Shown piece by piece: positions 6,502 to 14,582 of a DNA stretch of 15,391 nucleotides. A program made the position numbers and the translations under genes. The DNA comes from CAZQBY01 sp964540655 (GTDB lineage Archaea; Altiarchaeota; Altiarchaeia; JAFGQM01): contig CAZINR010000030.1 in the NCBI GenBank assembly GCA_964540655.1, positions 1-15,391 on the forward strand. Direction: 5' to 3'. The notes under the pieces are model-generated. The model was not told the origin of the DNA, searched no databases, and saw only the letters and a list, made by a program, of their open reading frames with translations. Each line of letters starts with the position of its first letter. Position 1 is the stretch's first letter.

Positions 6502-7761
6502 ATGGGCAAGACTGTGGTCGTAGTGGGAGGCCAGTTCGGAGACGAGGGAAAAGGCAAGATAGTCGACTTTCTGGCGGAGGACGCCGACATAGTCGCGCGA
6601 GCGACAGGCGGCAACAACGCCGGCCACACTGTCGTGGTGGGCGACACCAAATTCAAGTTCCATCTTCTGCCGTCTGGAATAATACACGAGGGCAAGCTCA
6701 GCGTGTGCGGCAACGGCATGGTCATATACCCCCCGCAGATAGTCAAGGAGATAACCGGGCTGGAGAAGAAGGGATTCAGGATAACAGACAAGAACCTGCT
6801 CATAAGCTCCTCGGCCCATGTCATAACGGAAGAGCAGATAGAGACGGACAAGAAGACGGGCAAGAAGGTCGGCACGACCGGGCGGGGCATAGGCCCGTGC
6901 TACATGGCCAAGATAGAGCGGACGGGAATGCGCATGTCGCAGTTCGCTCAGGAAGATTCACCGGATGCAAGGAAGCTGAAGCCGTTCGTCCGCGACACAT
7001 ATTCGGTTCTGAACAAGGCCCTTGAAGACGGGAAGAACATACTGGTCGAGGGCGCGCAGGGGACCATGCTGGACATAGACCATGGCACCTATCCGTATGT
7101 CACCTCTTCCAACCCCACCGCCGGCGGGGCGTGCACAGGCTTGGGCATAGGGCCGACCAAGATAACTGAGGTAATAGGCATAATCAAGGCTTACACCACC
7201 AGAGTCGGAAGAGGGCCCTTTCCCACGGAGCTGGGCACCGACGAGCAGACCATGAGCGAGGACAAGTCTTCGCCGCTCAGCGAAGGAGACATCAAAAAAG
7301 CCAACGATGGCGACGAATACTCATTAGGCAAGGTCCTGCGCAAGCGGGGCGCCGAGTACGGGACCACCACAGGCCGCGCGCGCAGGACGGGATGGTTCGA
7401 CGGCGTGATAGCCCGGTATGCGCGCAGGATAAACGGATTGACCTCCATAGCCGTAACAAAACTGGACTGCTTCTCCGATTTGAAGAAGATAAAGCTCTGC
7501 ATCGCCTATGAGATAGACGGCGAGGAGACCGAAGACTATCCCTTGGATTTGGACCGCCTTGAGCGGGCCGTGCCGGTCTACGAGACCATGGGGGGGTGGG
7601 CCACCGACATCTCCGGCGTCACCGAGTTCGGAAAGCTCCCGGACGAGGCCAGAGCCTACGTGAAAAGAATCGAGGAGCTCACGGGTGCGCCAGTTTCCAT
7701 CCTGTCGACCGGCCCGCAGAGGAGCAAGACGATGGTGCTGCGAGAAGATCTCCTCTTCTGA
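6502..7761 (+). CDS. purA: Adenylosuccinate synthetase
   Basis: This 419-residue cytoplasmic enzyme of purine synthesis joins IMP and aspartate using GTP to give adenylosuccinate, the first step from IMP to AMP. Visible family motifs: the N-terminal P-loop GGQFGDEGKGK with catalytic Asp, NAGHT with catalytic His, TTGRGIGP, VEGAQGTMLDIDHGTYPYVTSSN, GRGPFPTE, GTTTGRARRTGWFD, TKLD and STGPQR near the C-terminus. Length is close to the usual 420-440. The GR-x-RR-x-GW motif reads GRARRTGW instead of the common GRPRRCGW; the arginines are kept, so activity is expected. It has its own promoter and ribosome binding site. Its position between pilins and a hypothetical gene suggests no functional link with them. 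Confidence 0.97.
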   Translation: MGKTVVVVGGQFGDEGKGKIVDFLAEDADIVARATGGNNAGHTVVVGDTKFKFHLLPSGIIHEGKLSVCGNGMVIYPPQIVKEITGLEKKGFRITDKNLLISSSAHVITEEQIETDKKTGKKVGTTGRGIGPCYMAKIERTGMRMSQFAQEDSPDARKLKPFVRDTYSVLNKALEDGKNILVEGAQGTMLDIDHGTYPYVTSSNPTAGGACTGLGIGPTKITEVIGIIKAYTTRVGRGPFPTELGTDEQTMSEDKSSPLSEGDIKKANDGDEYSLGKVLRKRGAEYGTTTGRARRTGWFDGVIARYARRINGLTSIAVTKLDCFSDLKKIKLCIAYEIDGEETEDYPLDLDRLERAVPVYETMGGWATDISGVTEFGKLPDEARAYVKRIEELTGAPVSILSTGPQRSKTMVLREDLLF

Positions 7762-7772
7762 ACCCCGGCAGC

Positions 7773-7811
7773 GACCGAGGACCGAAGACCCAAGACCGAA
7801 AACCGCGGACC
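7773..7811. repeat. Heptanucleotide tandem repeat between two convergent genes
   Basis: Five 7-nt units based on GACCGAA start at 7773, 7780, 7787, 7794 and 7801, plus a GACC remnant at 7808. The units read GACCGAG, GACCGAA, GACCCAA, GACCGAA and AACCGCG. The array begins 11 nt after the purA stop and ends directly at the stop codon of the minus-strand gene, so it makes up most of the intergenic spacer. No T-tract terminator is seen in the spacer for either gene. Confidence 0.8.
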
Positions 7812-8327
7812 TTATTCCAGCTCCAGCCCCTGCTTCAGCGCCTTTGTCCGCTCTTCCGGAGTCATCATCTCCAGTATCCTCCCGGTCAGCGCCTGGACGG
7901 CGGCGCTGGCGTCCGCGGCCATGTTCTGGAGCTCGGAGTTGGTTATCTTGATTTCGTCGGGCTTGACGACCTCCACCGCCGAAGGACCGTATCTCAGCGA
8001 GAGGTACAGCACAACCTGCGGGTCTCTTGAGACAAGGTTGCACTCCACGAACCCGGAGTATATCTTCTCCTTCTCGACCACCGGGTGGAAGCTTATCTTC
8101 CTGACCGTGACCCCCTCTTCCGCGCGCAGGTCCTTCAGCAGGGTGGACTTCAGGGCATCGGCCACGGTCTCACGGTCGTTGCCGTGCGACTCGATGAAGA
8201 GATTGGTTTCGATGCCGCCTTCCTCCATCGCCCTGTCGGCCTTCTTCTCGTCGCCCTTTATGACTAGTATGCCCTCGGGCCTTTTTTTCTTCTCCTTTTT
8301 GCCATTTACGTTCTTCCCCTCGGCCAT
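7812..8327 (-). CDS. Hypothetical protein, likely cytoplasmic
   Basis: I do not recognise a named family for this 171-residue protein. It starts with a lysine-rich tail (MAEGKNVNGKKEKKKRPEG), has no signal peptide or membrane helix, and then a mixed alpha/beta region including FVECNLVSRDPQVVLYLSLRYGPSAVEVVKPDEIKI. A C-terminal helix of about 45 residues follows (ELQNMAADASAAVQALTGRILEMM), which could form a coiled coil or dimer. The YGPS-x-VEV-x-P-x-x-I pattern followed by a helix resembles uncharacterised proteins of several DPANN archaea; I state that from memory and could not check it. The start is supported by a TATA-like element about 27 nt upstream. It converges on purA and diverges from eL40. 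Confidence 0.8.
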   Translation of the reverse strand: MAEGKNVNGKKEKKKRPEGILVIKGDEKKADRAMEEGGIETNLFIESHGNDRETVADALKSTLLKDLRAEEGVTVRKISFHPVVEKEKIYSGFVECNLVSRDPQVVLYLSLRYGPSAVEVVKPDEIKITNSELQNMAADASAAVQALTGRILEMMTPEERTKALKQGLELE

Positions 8328-8349
8328 ATCGTAAGTTTCACATTAATAG

Positions 8350-8357
8350 AATAAAAA
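8350..8357 (-). promoter_or_regulatory. TATA-like promoter of the hypothetical gene at 7812-8327
   Basis: Minus-strand TTTTTATT is centred about 27 nt from the ATG at 8327, which predicts a leaderless mRNA. A GC-rich inverted repeat sits directly upstream of it. Confidence 0.55.
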
Positions 8358-8379
8358 GGCTCCCTGCCCAGGCGGGGCC
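8358..8379 (-). other. GC-rich inverted repeat abutting the minus-strand TATA box
   Basis: GGCTCC (8358-8363) can pair with GGGGCC (8374-8379) with one G-T wobble, and GCC-CA-GGC lies inside the loop. On the minus strand it is followed at once by TTTTTATT. It could be an operator or BRE-side element of the promoter, or a hairpin terminator for a transcript from upstream on that strand. Confidence 0.4.
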
Positions 8380-8398
8380 ATAAAAAACATCCAACTGC

Positions 8399-8500
8399 CT
8401 TTATATGTTTTTACCGTTAAATACAGTACTCGATTGTCGGAGTCATTTACCGGTTCAGGTCAAGCCCGTCAAATCGGGCCGAAGACTTGACCTTTTTATT
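8399..8500 (+). other. Non-coding divergent region: orphan TATA box, hairpin, T-run
   Basis: Between the divergent genes at 8327 and 8534 there are about 206 nt without a coding gene. A TATA-like CTTTATATG lies at 8399-8407. At 8457-8493 AGGTCAAG pairs with CTTGACCT, enclosing a second stem GCCCG/CGGGC with a TCAAAT loop and a 6-nt bulge; a T-run follows at 8493-8497. A short RNA of about 65-70 nt from near 8430 to 8497 would fit. The alternative is that the palindrome is an operator of the eL40 promoter, whose TATA box is the same T-run. Confidence 0.35.
8492..8500 (+). promoter_or_regulatory. TATA-like promoter of eL40 and the surface-protein operon
   Basis: CTTTTTATT is centred about 38 nt before the ATG at 8534, so the leader would be about 11 nt. 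The same bases form the T-run after the hairpin ending at 8493. The sequence CCTTTTTATT is also found at the promoter of the divergent gene. Confidence 0.5.
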
Positions 8501-8533
8501 GACAATGACATAACATTAAACCAATAGCAGAAC

Positions 8534-8683
8534 ATGGCGCGATTCGAGGAAGCTGAAAAGCGGAATTTGGATGTGAAGATATGCAGGAAATGCAACGCCA
8601 GGAACCCGCCCGATGCCGAGCGTTGCAGGAAGTGCGGCAGCAAGCAGTTGAGAAGGAAGCACAAGGAGACCAAGGGCAAATAA
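8534..8683 (+). CDS. rpl40e: Large ribosomal subunit protein eL40
   Basis: This 49-residue, highly basic protein of the archaeal/eukaryotic 50S/60S subunit starts MARFEEAEKRNLDVKICRKC. It has the C4 zinc-ribbon with CRKC (Cys17, Cys20) and CRKC (Cys31, Cys34), and a basic tail ending RRKHKETKGK. In eukaryotes the same protein is made as a ubiquitin fusion; in archaea it stands alone, as here, with the usual length of about 50 residues. The start is decided by the conserved MARF-x-E beginning. The surface-protein gene begins 7 nt after its stop with no promoter between, so the two should share a transcript. Confidence 0.96.
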   Translation: MARFEEAEKRNLDVKICRKCNARNPPDAERCRKCGSKQLRRKHKETKGK

Positions 8684-8690
8684 GCCTAAG

Positions 8691-11600
8691 ATGGCAATCA
8701 CGGACACACTGGCCGACGTCTGGCACGCTTTCGAGGACCGTGCCTGGAGCCTAGCCGACTTCCTAGAGGACAAGGGGGTTCCCCTGGCCAGCTTCTGCGA
8801 GGACAAGGGTGTGAGCCCGCTGCTTCTTTTCCTGGGCATATTGATAGTCATAATAATAATTCTGGCCATGGTCAGTGGCGGGGCGCCGGGGACCGGCAGC
8901 GCGGTCCTGACCGTGACGGTCAAGGACGAGGCCGGGAACCCCATACAAACCCCTATCAAGATAATCCATGAAGGGGGGACCAAGTCGGACGAGACCACCA
9001 TAAACGGCGTGGCCAAGGTGCCCGATTTGCCCCACGGCAGCGTCACGGTCCGCATAGACTCTTCGCGGTACGAGGGCGAGAGGACAGTCAATATAAAGGG
9101 CGACAGCGCCAGTGTCGAGATAACCGCGCAGGCCGTGAAAGGCACACTCAACGTGGTCGTCGCCGATTCCGAGGGCGGGTTCATAAGCTCCGGTGTCCTT
9201 GAGGTGAAGGACTTCCCCGGCGGCAACGTCATGGGCACTGAGAACCTTGACGGCTCAAGCAGCTACTCCTTCCAGCTCCCCGTGGGGTTGTACAGGGCCG
9301 TCGTCAAATCCACGTCAGGAGGCGAGCTGGACAGCAAGATACAGGAGATAAAGGATGATATCGCCTACGACATCAGATTCACTCTGAGTTCGGATTCCGC
9401 CGACTCCGCGGCGGTGAAGGTCGTTGTGAAGGACGAGAACGGCAACGTCATACCCGGCGCCACCGTCGTATTGCGGAACGCCCGCTCCGACGCGCCTATA
9501 GGGACTCAGCAGACCACCGACTCTCTTGGGGAGACCACCTTCTATAACATAGCCATAGGCACTGCGGTATATCCCATAGTCTTCGTCTCCAACGACAGGA
9601 AGTACGGCCAGCTGGACCCGGAGACCTCTAGGAACGTCCACAGAATCAACGTGGGGAGCACGCTCGAAGTGATAACCGTCAATCTGCCCCTGAACGGCAG
9701 GGTGGAGGTCATGGTGTGGGACCAGGAGACCCAAGCCTACATCAGCGGCGCTTCAGTCAAGATAATGGCCAAATCGGGCGACATCCTGAGTGAGACCAAG
9801 CAGACGGACAGCGCCGGCAAAGCAACATTCACAGGTTTCGAGGAGAACCTGGACGTTTACCCCGTAGTCGAGAGGGAGGGCTACCTGGATTACGAGAACA
9901 AAGAGGATGCCCAGTCTGTGAGCTACAGAGCCGAGAAAATCACCTTCAGGGTAGCCATGGAGAGAGACGGCTCTTTCATAAGGTCCGTGATAAGCCTCAA
10001 GGTCAGGGACAAGTTCGGCGACCTCTTGAGCGGTGTCAGCGCGGTCCTTTCCGAGGCCGGAGGGGGCTTCGTCTCGGGGCTGCCGCCCACCGATAACGTT
10101 AGCTTCGAAGTGGATGCGAACAAGAACTACAACGTAGCCCTGTTCAAGCCGGGCTATCTGAGGAAGGTCGTGGAGGGCATCAGCGCCTCAACACATGACG
10201 CAGTGCTCGACCCGTCGAATCCGGGCAACTCCGCCCATATCGAGATATGCACCTTCCAGTACATAAACAGCGAGGCATCGCCCGCGACATCGGCGGTGGA
10301 GCTGTTCCTGGCGACTGGCGCGCTCATAGACGTGGGCGACACCATAGGCGGCGATGACGGAGACAACTGCATAACCTTCACCGAGCTCCCCAGCTCTTGG
10401 TCGGTTTCCGCGCGCGCCACCGCCGACGGCCATCCTCCGGTCGAGACGGACGCCCATGAGCTTATACCCATCCAGGAGGGGCTGACCCGCATAAACATAA
10501 CATTCAACGAGGCCCCGCCAAATGCCGCGCTGACCGGAGATGTCAAAGCATGTGTCGAAGGGCCTAACGGAAATCCTGTAGAGGGCGCCGAGGTCCTGCT
10601 GCATGACTTCGACATGGAAGGGCCCACGTGGGACGGCCAGTACAGGTTAACAACGGCCTCTGACGGCTGCGTCATATTCAGAAACCTGCCAGTTGAGAAG
10701 ACTGGTTATCAGGGAGTGCTGAGTCCGGTGCGCGTCTATCCGATAGTCTCCGCTCCGGGATACGGGACCTACAACGGCAAGAGAGAGGGCAATGCGGTCG
10801 CCGTGCAGCCCCAGCGGCTCACGCCCCTGAATGTGAGGCTTGACAAGGGCGAGGGGATATGCATAGTCGTCGAGAGCGACGGCAGCCCGCTCGAAGGGGC
10901 TGACGTGTCGCTATGCGCTAACGCCCAGTGCCGGCAGGTGATCGAGACTAAGAAGACCGAGGCCGACGGCCACGTCATATTCAGCTCCGATGTGCAGTCA
11001 GTCACTGTGAGGGCTGTAGCGAACATAGACGGGGCAGTGAAGGAGCAGATAGAGAATTTTGCCCTTCAGCAGGTAACCAAGGGCTCTTGCGGCACTATAG
11101 ACCTTGAGACCGTAACGGAGTTCGCAACAGTCACATTGGACGGGATACCAGGGATTCTCGTCGAAGCGATGCCCGGCGAGAGCAAGGAGATAGAGTTCAT
11201 ACTCAGAGTCAACGACGAGCCCGCCACCGGCGGCGCGATGTCCGCGGGCGGGCAGAGCAGGATTCTCGCGGACAGCGGCACAGAGGTTCTGGTAGAGTTC
11301 ACCGGAGACATAACAGGCGCAGTCGCCAGGACGGTCAGTGCCTCGGAGGGCAGATACGCCATGCCCTTCATAGCGCCTTCGCAGGAGGGGGATTACATGA
11401 TGACTCTCGAAGCGAGCGTGCCCGACTGCGACAGCTGCCAGGGCGACCAGAGGTCGCTCAACCTGAGGGTCGGAGACGGCGACGAGGACGATGACGGCGT
11501 GCCGGACGAGTTCGACCAGTGCCCGAGGACGCCGTTTGACGCTCAGGTCGATGCCAACGGCTGCCCGGTGCTCAGCGAGGAGGACTCAGACGGCGACGGC

Positions 11601-13211
11601 GTGCCGGATGACAGGGACAATTGTCAAGGGACTGCTCCGGGCATTCAGGTGGATGCCAACGGCTGCCCCATACCCTCGATAGCGGACATGGACAACGACG
11701 GCATTCCCGACGGGCAGGACTCTTTCCCCAACGACCCGAGCAGGTGGTATCCGGAAGAGACTCTAAACCAGCAGGGCATCCCCCAGCAGATAGCTAACAT
11801 GCCTGATTATCAGCAGAACTCGGTGAGGGTATGCGTGGTCAGCGATCTGGGCACTCCGATATACGACGCCAGCGTCATGCTCTACAACACGGGCGGGGCG
11901 TCGCCCGTTCCGACGACAGGTTATGCGCCGGCCGGATACGGCCCAGTCACGCCTCCGAATCTGTACGCTCCCGGATACGGGCAGCAGTGGCAGCTGACCC
12001 ATTCCAGCGACAACTGCCGCGTGTTCATGGGCTACACATCCATGGGCAGCCTGACCATGGGCAATTTCTTCAGCGGCTTCCACCTGAAAGTGAGCAAGGG
12101 GGGCTACGAGGATTATGACAGCATCTCCGCCGACAGGAGCAGCATAACAGTCTCGACCGGCCAGGGCGTGGTCACCGTAACCGTGCGGCTGAAGAGAGCC
12201 GGGGCTCAGACGATGGGCGGCGGGAGCCTTGAGAACCCCGCGAGGAAGGTGGAGCTTCAGGGGCCGTCGTGGAACCCGCAGGATTCCGACGGAAGGAACA
12301 GCGCAAATCTCTACCCGCTCGTGACATCAGCGGAGAGTGACGTAAATCTTCTTATGACATACTCTATAGAAGGCGGCGCCGAGCAGGACCTGGAGTATGA
12401 CATACGCTACACGATCAACGGCAATCCGTGCTACGAGGTCGGCGGGGTGTCGTCCTCAGTGGGCGGCGGCCGTACATTGATTGTGAGGCGCGGCCAGAGC
12501 ACGGTCACCGACGAAGTCACTCTGTATTCTAAAGACCAGTGCTGGATTGCCAACGACCCGGGCCTGGAGAGCGAGTTCACCCTGACTCTGGACGGGACTC
12601 TGGTCCAGATAGGCAGCACGGAGGTCTCTTCTGCCAGCTCCCAAGAGCGGCTGAGGGTCAGGCAGAGGTTCGAGCCAGTAAGGGCGAGGATAAAGCCGCT
12701 GGTAGGCGCCACGAAGCAGATAAGGGGCATCAGTGACCTCCAGGAGCTGAACGACATCATGATGCTTTCAGGCGGGGTGGTGACGGTGGGCGGCCTGCCC
12801 TACTGCATAGACGAGAAGGGCAACACCGGCAGAAGCAAGGTGGTCTCTACGCTAAGAGGCGTCAGAGACAAGACGGCGGCCCAGAGCAAGATAGTCATCG
12901 ATTTCAAGGGCACGAATTCGGACACACCCTCCGACCTGGGCACCCTTGTCGACAGGATAAAGAACTACATAACCACGCGCATGAAGAAGTCCCCGCTGGA
13001 CTGCAGGGTCTATGTCAACACATACGACCATTACATGGGCCACATCGAAGTGGGGCAGAAAGGCCTTGTCTGCCAGGAGGCGATAACGCGGGTGGACAAC
13101 CGCCCAGTCCAGCCGTGGGAGAAGGTGTTCTGCGAGGCGGTCCAGAGCGGCAAGACGGAAGGGAGGACAGACCTGGGCGGAAGCTATTCAATGCACTTGG
13201 ATTCAAGATGA
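8691..13211 (+). CDS. Giant membrane-anchored surface protein with Ig-like modules and thrombospondin type 3 repeats
   Basis: This 1506-residue protein has a short amphipathic N-terminus (1-42), one membrane helix (about 43-61) and a very large, probably extracellular part, so the N-terminus should stay in the cytoplasm. Residues 70-510 hold successive modules of about 80-95 residues like carboxypeptidase-regulatory or Cna-B folds, with VKDE-x-GNPI, DS-x-G-x-TTF and VYP(I/V)V signatures. More such modules occur near 635-800 and 1040-1165. Three thrombospondin type 3-like calcium-binding repeats lie at about 928-1021 (DDDGVPDEFDQC, DGDGVPDDRDNC, DNDGIPDGQDSF). A Tyr/Pro/Gly-rich insert is near 1075-1100. 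The last 150 residues are unlike any family I know. It is probably a rigid stalk for adhesion or cell contact. It follows eL40 by 7 nt and couples to the next gene by ATGA. Confidence 0.9.
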   Translation: MAITDTLADVWHAFEDRAWSLADFLEDKGVPLASFCEDKGVSPLLLFLGILIVIIIILAMVSGGAPGTGSAVLTVTVKDEAGNPIQTPIKIIHEGGTKSDETTINGVAKVPDLPHGSVTVRIDSSRYEGERTVNIKGDSASVEITAQAVKGTLNVVVADSEGGFISSGVLEVKDFPGGNVMGTENLDGSSSYSFQLPVGLYRAVVKSTSGGELDSKIQEIKDDIAYDIRFTLSSDSADSAAVKVVVKDENGNVIPGATVVLRNARSDAPIGTQQTTDSLGETTFYNIAIGTAVYPIVFVSNDRKYGQLDPETSRNVHRINVGSTLEVITVNLPLNGRVEVMVWDQETQAYISGASVKIMAKSGDILSETKQTDSAGKATFTGFEENLDVYPVVEREGYLDYENKEDAQSVSYRAEKITFRVAMERDGSFIRSVISLKVRDKFGDLLSGVSAVLSEAGGGFVSGLPPTDNVSFEVDANKNYNVALFKPGYLRKVVEGISASTHDAVLDPSNPGNSAHIEICTFQYINSEASPATSAVELFLATGALIDVGDTIGGDDGDNCITFTELPSSWSVSARATADGHPPVETDAHELIPIQEGLTRINITFNEAPPNAALTGDVKACVEGPNGNPVEGAEVLLHDFDMEGPTWDGQYRLTTASDGCVIFRNLPVEKTGYQGVLSPVRVYPIVSAPGYGTYNGKREGNAVAVQPQRLTPLNVRLDKGEGICIVVESDGSPLEGADVSLCANAQCRQVIETKKTEADGHVIFSSDVQSVTVRAVANIDGAVKEQIENFALQQVTKGSCGTIDLETVTEFATVTLDGIPGILVEAMPGESKEIEFILRVNDEPATGGAMSAGGQSRILADSGTEVLVEFTGDITGAVARTVSASEGRYAMPFIAPSQEGDYMMTLEASVPDCDSCQGDQRSLNLRVGDGDEDDDGVPDEFDQCPRTPFDAQVDANGCPVLSEEDSDGDGVPDDRDNCQGTAPGIQVDANGCPIPSIADMDNDGIPDGQDSFPNDPSRWYPEETLNQQGIPQQIANMPDYQQNSVRVCVVSDLGTPIYDASVMLYNTGGASPVPTTGYAPAGYGPVTPPNLYAPGYGQQWQLTHSSDNCRVFMGYTSMGSLTMGNFFSGFHLKVSKGGYEDYDSISADRSSITVSTGQGVVTVTVRLKRAGAQTMGGGSLENPARKVELQGPSWNPQDSDGRNSANLYPLVTSAESDVNLLMTYSIEGGAEQDLEYDIRYTINGNPCYEVGGVSSSVGGGRTLIVRRGQSTVTDEVTLYSKDQCWIANDPGLESEFTLTLDGTLVQIGSTEVSSASSQERLRVRQRFEPVRARIKPLVGATKQIRGISDLQELNDIMMLSGGVVTVGGLPYCIDEKGNTGRSKVVSTLRGVRDKTAAQSKIVIDFKGTNSDTPSDLGTLVDRIKNYITTRMKKSPLDCRVYVNTYDHYMGHIEVGQKGLVCQEAITRVDNRPVQPWEKVFCEAVQSGKTEGRTDLGGSYSMHLDSR

Positions 13212-14556
13212 AGCGCAAGATGATAGCGATGTCGGTGCTGGCGGCTTTCCTAGTGTCTATGCTGGCGGTGCCGATGACCCTCGCCGACTCGCTCGTGGGC
13301 GTGGCCTACAGGGGCTGGAGCGAGCAGGACTGCAGGCAGACCTTCGGAGGGGCTAAATACATAACCAACAACCTGAACACCCTTAGTGTCAGCATAGAGC
13401 AGGAGTATGAGAAATACAAGGGGCCGCTTTTGTGGACCATAGGCCCGACGCCGGAGCCGACAGGCTGCTATTGCGGCGAAGACCAGCTGGGGCAGTACGT
13501 CATGGACGAGGACAAGACGGGCTGCGTGCTCTGCAAGCGGTTCGATGCCGGCGCGAACGCTGTTTATTACACTCATCAGGAGGCAGAGCAGGACCCGAGC
13601 GCGATATTGAGGGTAAACGGCGCGGACGTCGGCTGCAGGTGCAAGAAGACCAAGGGGGACGAGACCTTCCTGCGCATCGAGAGCGGCAGGTGCGTATATG
13701 GCAAGACCGGCCAGCAGGACACCGTATGCCAGCAGAGGTTCGGGAAGGAGGGTGTCAAGGTGTGCAACCCGAACGCGCAGGGCGAGACGACCCTGGGCTC
13801 GATAGCGTCCGGCGGGGCGACTGTGGACTGCTGCTGCGCCGCCGATTACAAGAAAGAGCAGACGGCCGAGACCCCGGGCGGCTGGAAATGCGTAGGCGGG
13901 GAGACTCAGCAGGACAGCGCCTGCGCGCAGTGGGGCAAGCAGGAGAAGCGCGGGGGGCTGGAGGAGTGCCCCGAGGAGTTCAGGGGGGCGGATGTCAGCA
14001 GGCTCACAGACGCGCAGAAAGAGGAGCGCGACCGCAGGAGGGTGGGACCGATACCCGGCGCGACCAAGCCGGACGGCAAGCCCATAGTCTGCTGCTGCGA
14101 CGCGGACTCCGCGCTCATAAACGGAGTGTGCGTCGAGAACAAGTGCGATGACATAGTCCCAAACTCGGTCATGAGGGGATGGGCCAACGCGAACCTTTCT
14201 CTGCCGATAGTGCAGGGCTCTCCCTACCCGATGAGCCAGTTCGGACCCAAGATATGGGCGAACCGCGTCACAGACCAAATCAAAGAGCAGAAGGTGGAGT
14301 GCTTCTGCGAGAAGGGCACCGAGCCATTCGGGGACCCGGCCTTCACGGAGTGCAGGGCGGAAGAAGAGGCTACACAAAAGAATGTGCTCTTCCTGGCTAA
14401 GACAAAAGAGGAGTTCGCCGATATGTTCTACAAGGATGATTTGAATGGTTTCTTCTCTGCCGTAGCGACTGAGAACATAATACCCGCCGATGCGATTAAG
14501 GTCGGCTGTGTGAAGGACGGACTTTGCGAAGGAATTGTACTGAAAGATAGCGGAGT
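13208..14556 (+). CDS. Secreted cysteine-rich protein with five C-x-C repeats (3' end lost in assembly gap)
   Basis: At least 449 residues are visible. It starts MKRKMIAMSVLAAFLVSMLAVPMTLADS, a typical signal peptide, so the protein is exported. The mature part has five units, each with C-x-C followed by a third Cys 10-21 residues on: at Cys87 (CYC), Cys143 (CRC), Cys208 (CCC), Cys295 (CCC) and Cys365 (CFC). Several units also have an upstream pair like C-x3-(F/W)GK...C. This suggests repeated small disulfide-knotted domains; metal binding is less likely outside the cell. No family is recognised. The start overlaps the stop of the giant surface protein as ATGA (13208-13211), so the two are likely made in fixed ratio and may interact. 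A frame open upstream of 13208 lies inside the previous gene and is not used. Confidence 0.85.
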
Positions 14557-14566
14557 NNNNNNNNNN
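14557..14566. other. Assembly gap (10 Ns)
   Basis: Ten N bases interrupt the cysteine-rich gene. Ten is likely a placeholder and the true gap length unknown, so the frame across it cannot be trusted. The stop that appears 11 codons after it in the nominal frame is therefore not evidence for the real end of the gene. Confidence 0.97.
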
Positions 14567-14569
14567 TAC

Positions 14570-14575
14570 AGGGAG
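14570..14575 (+). promoter_or_regulatory. Possible ribosome binding site after the gap
   Basis: AGGGAG lies 7 nt upstream of the ATG at 14583. It supports a separate start for the downstream gene rather than continuation of the gene before the gap, but is only a six-base match. Confidence 0.4.
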
Positions 14576-14582
14576 CGTACTT

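Noticed and set aside
7324..8043. Minus-strand open frame of 239 codons across the end of purA
   Set aside because: It overlaps the conserved PurA C-terminus and the hypothetical gene in another frame, and its sequence is Arg/Gly-rich with no domain-like pattern.
8430..8500. tRNA-like element suggested by a GGTTC motif
   Set aside because: The arms around GGTTC do not form a T-arm, and no acceptor or anticodon stem can be drawn.
8516..9238. Minus-strand open frame of 240 codons opposite eL40 and the start of the giant gene
   Set aside because: The opposite strand codes for eL40, which is certain, and for a membrane helix; the minus product looks like a shadow translation.
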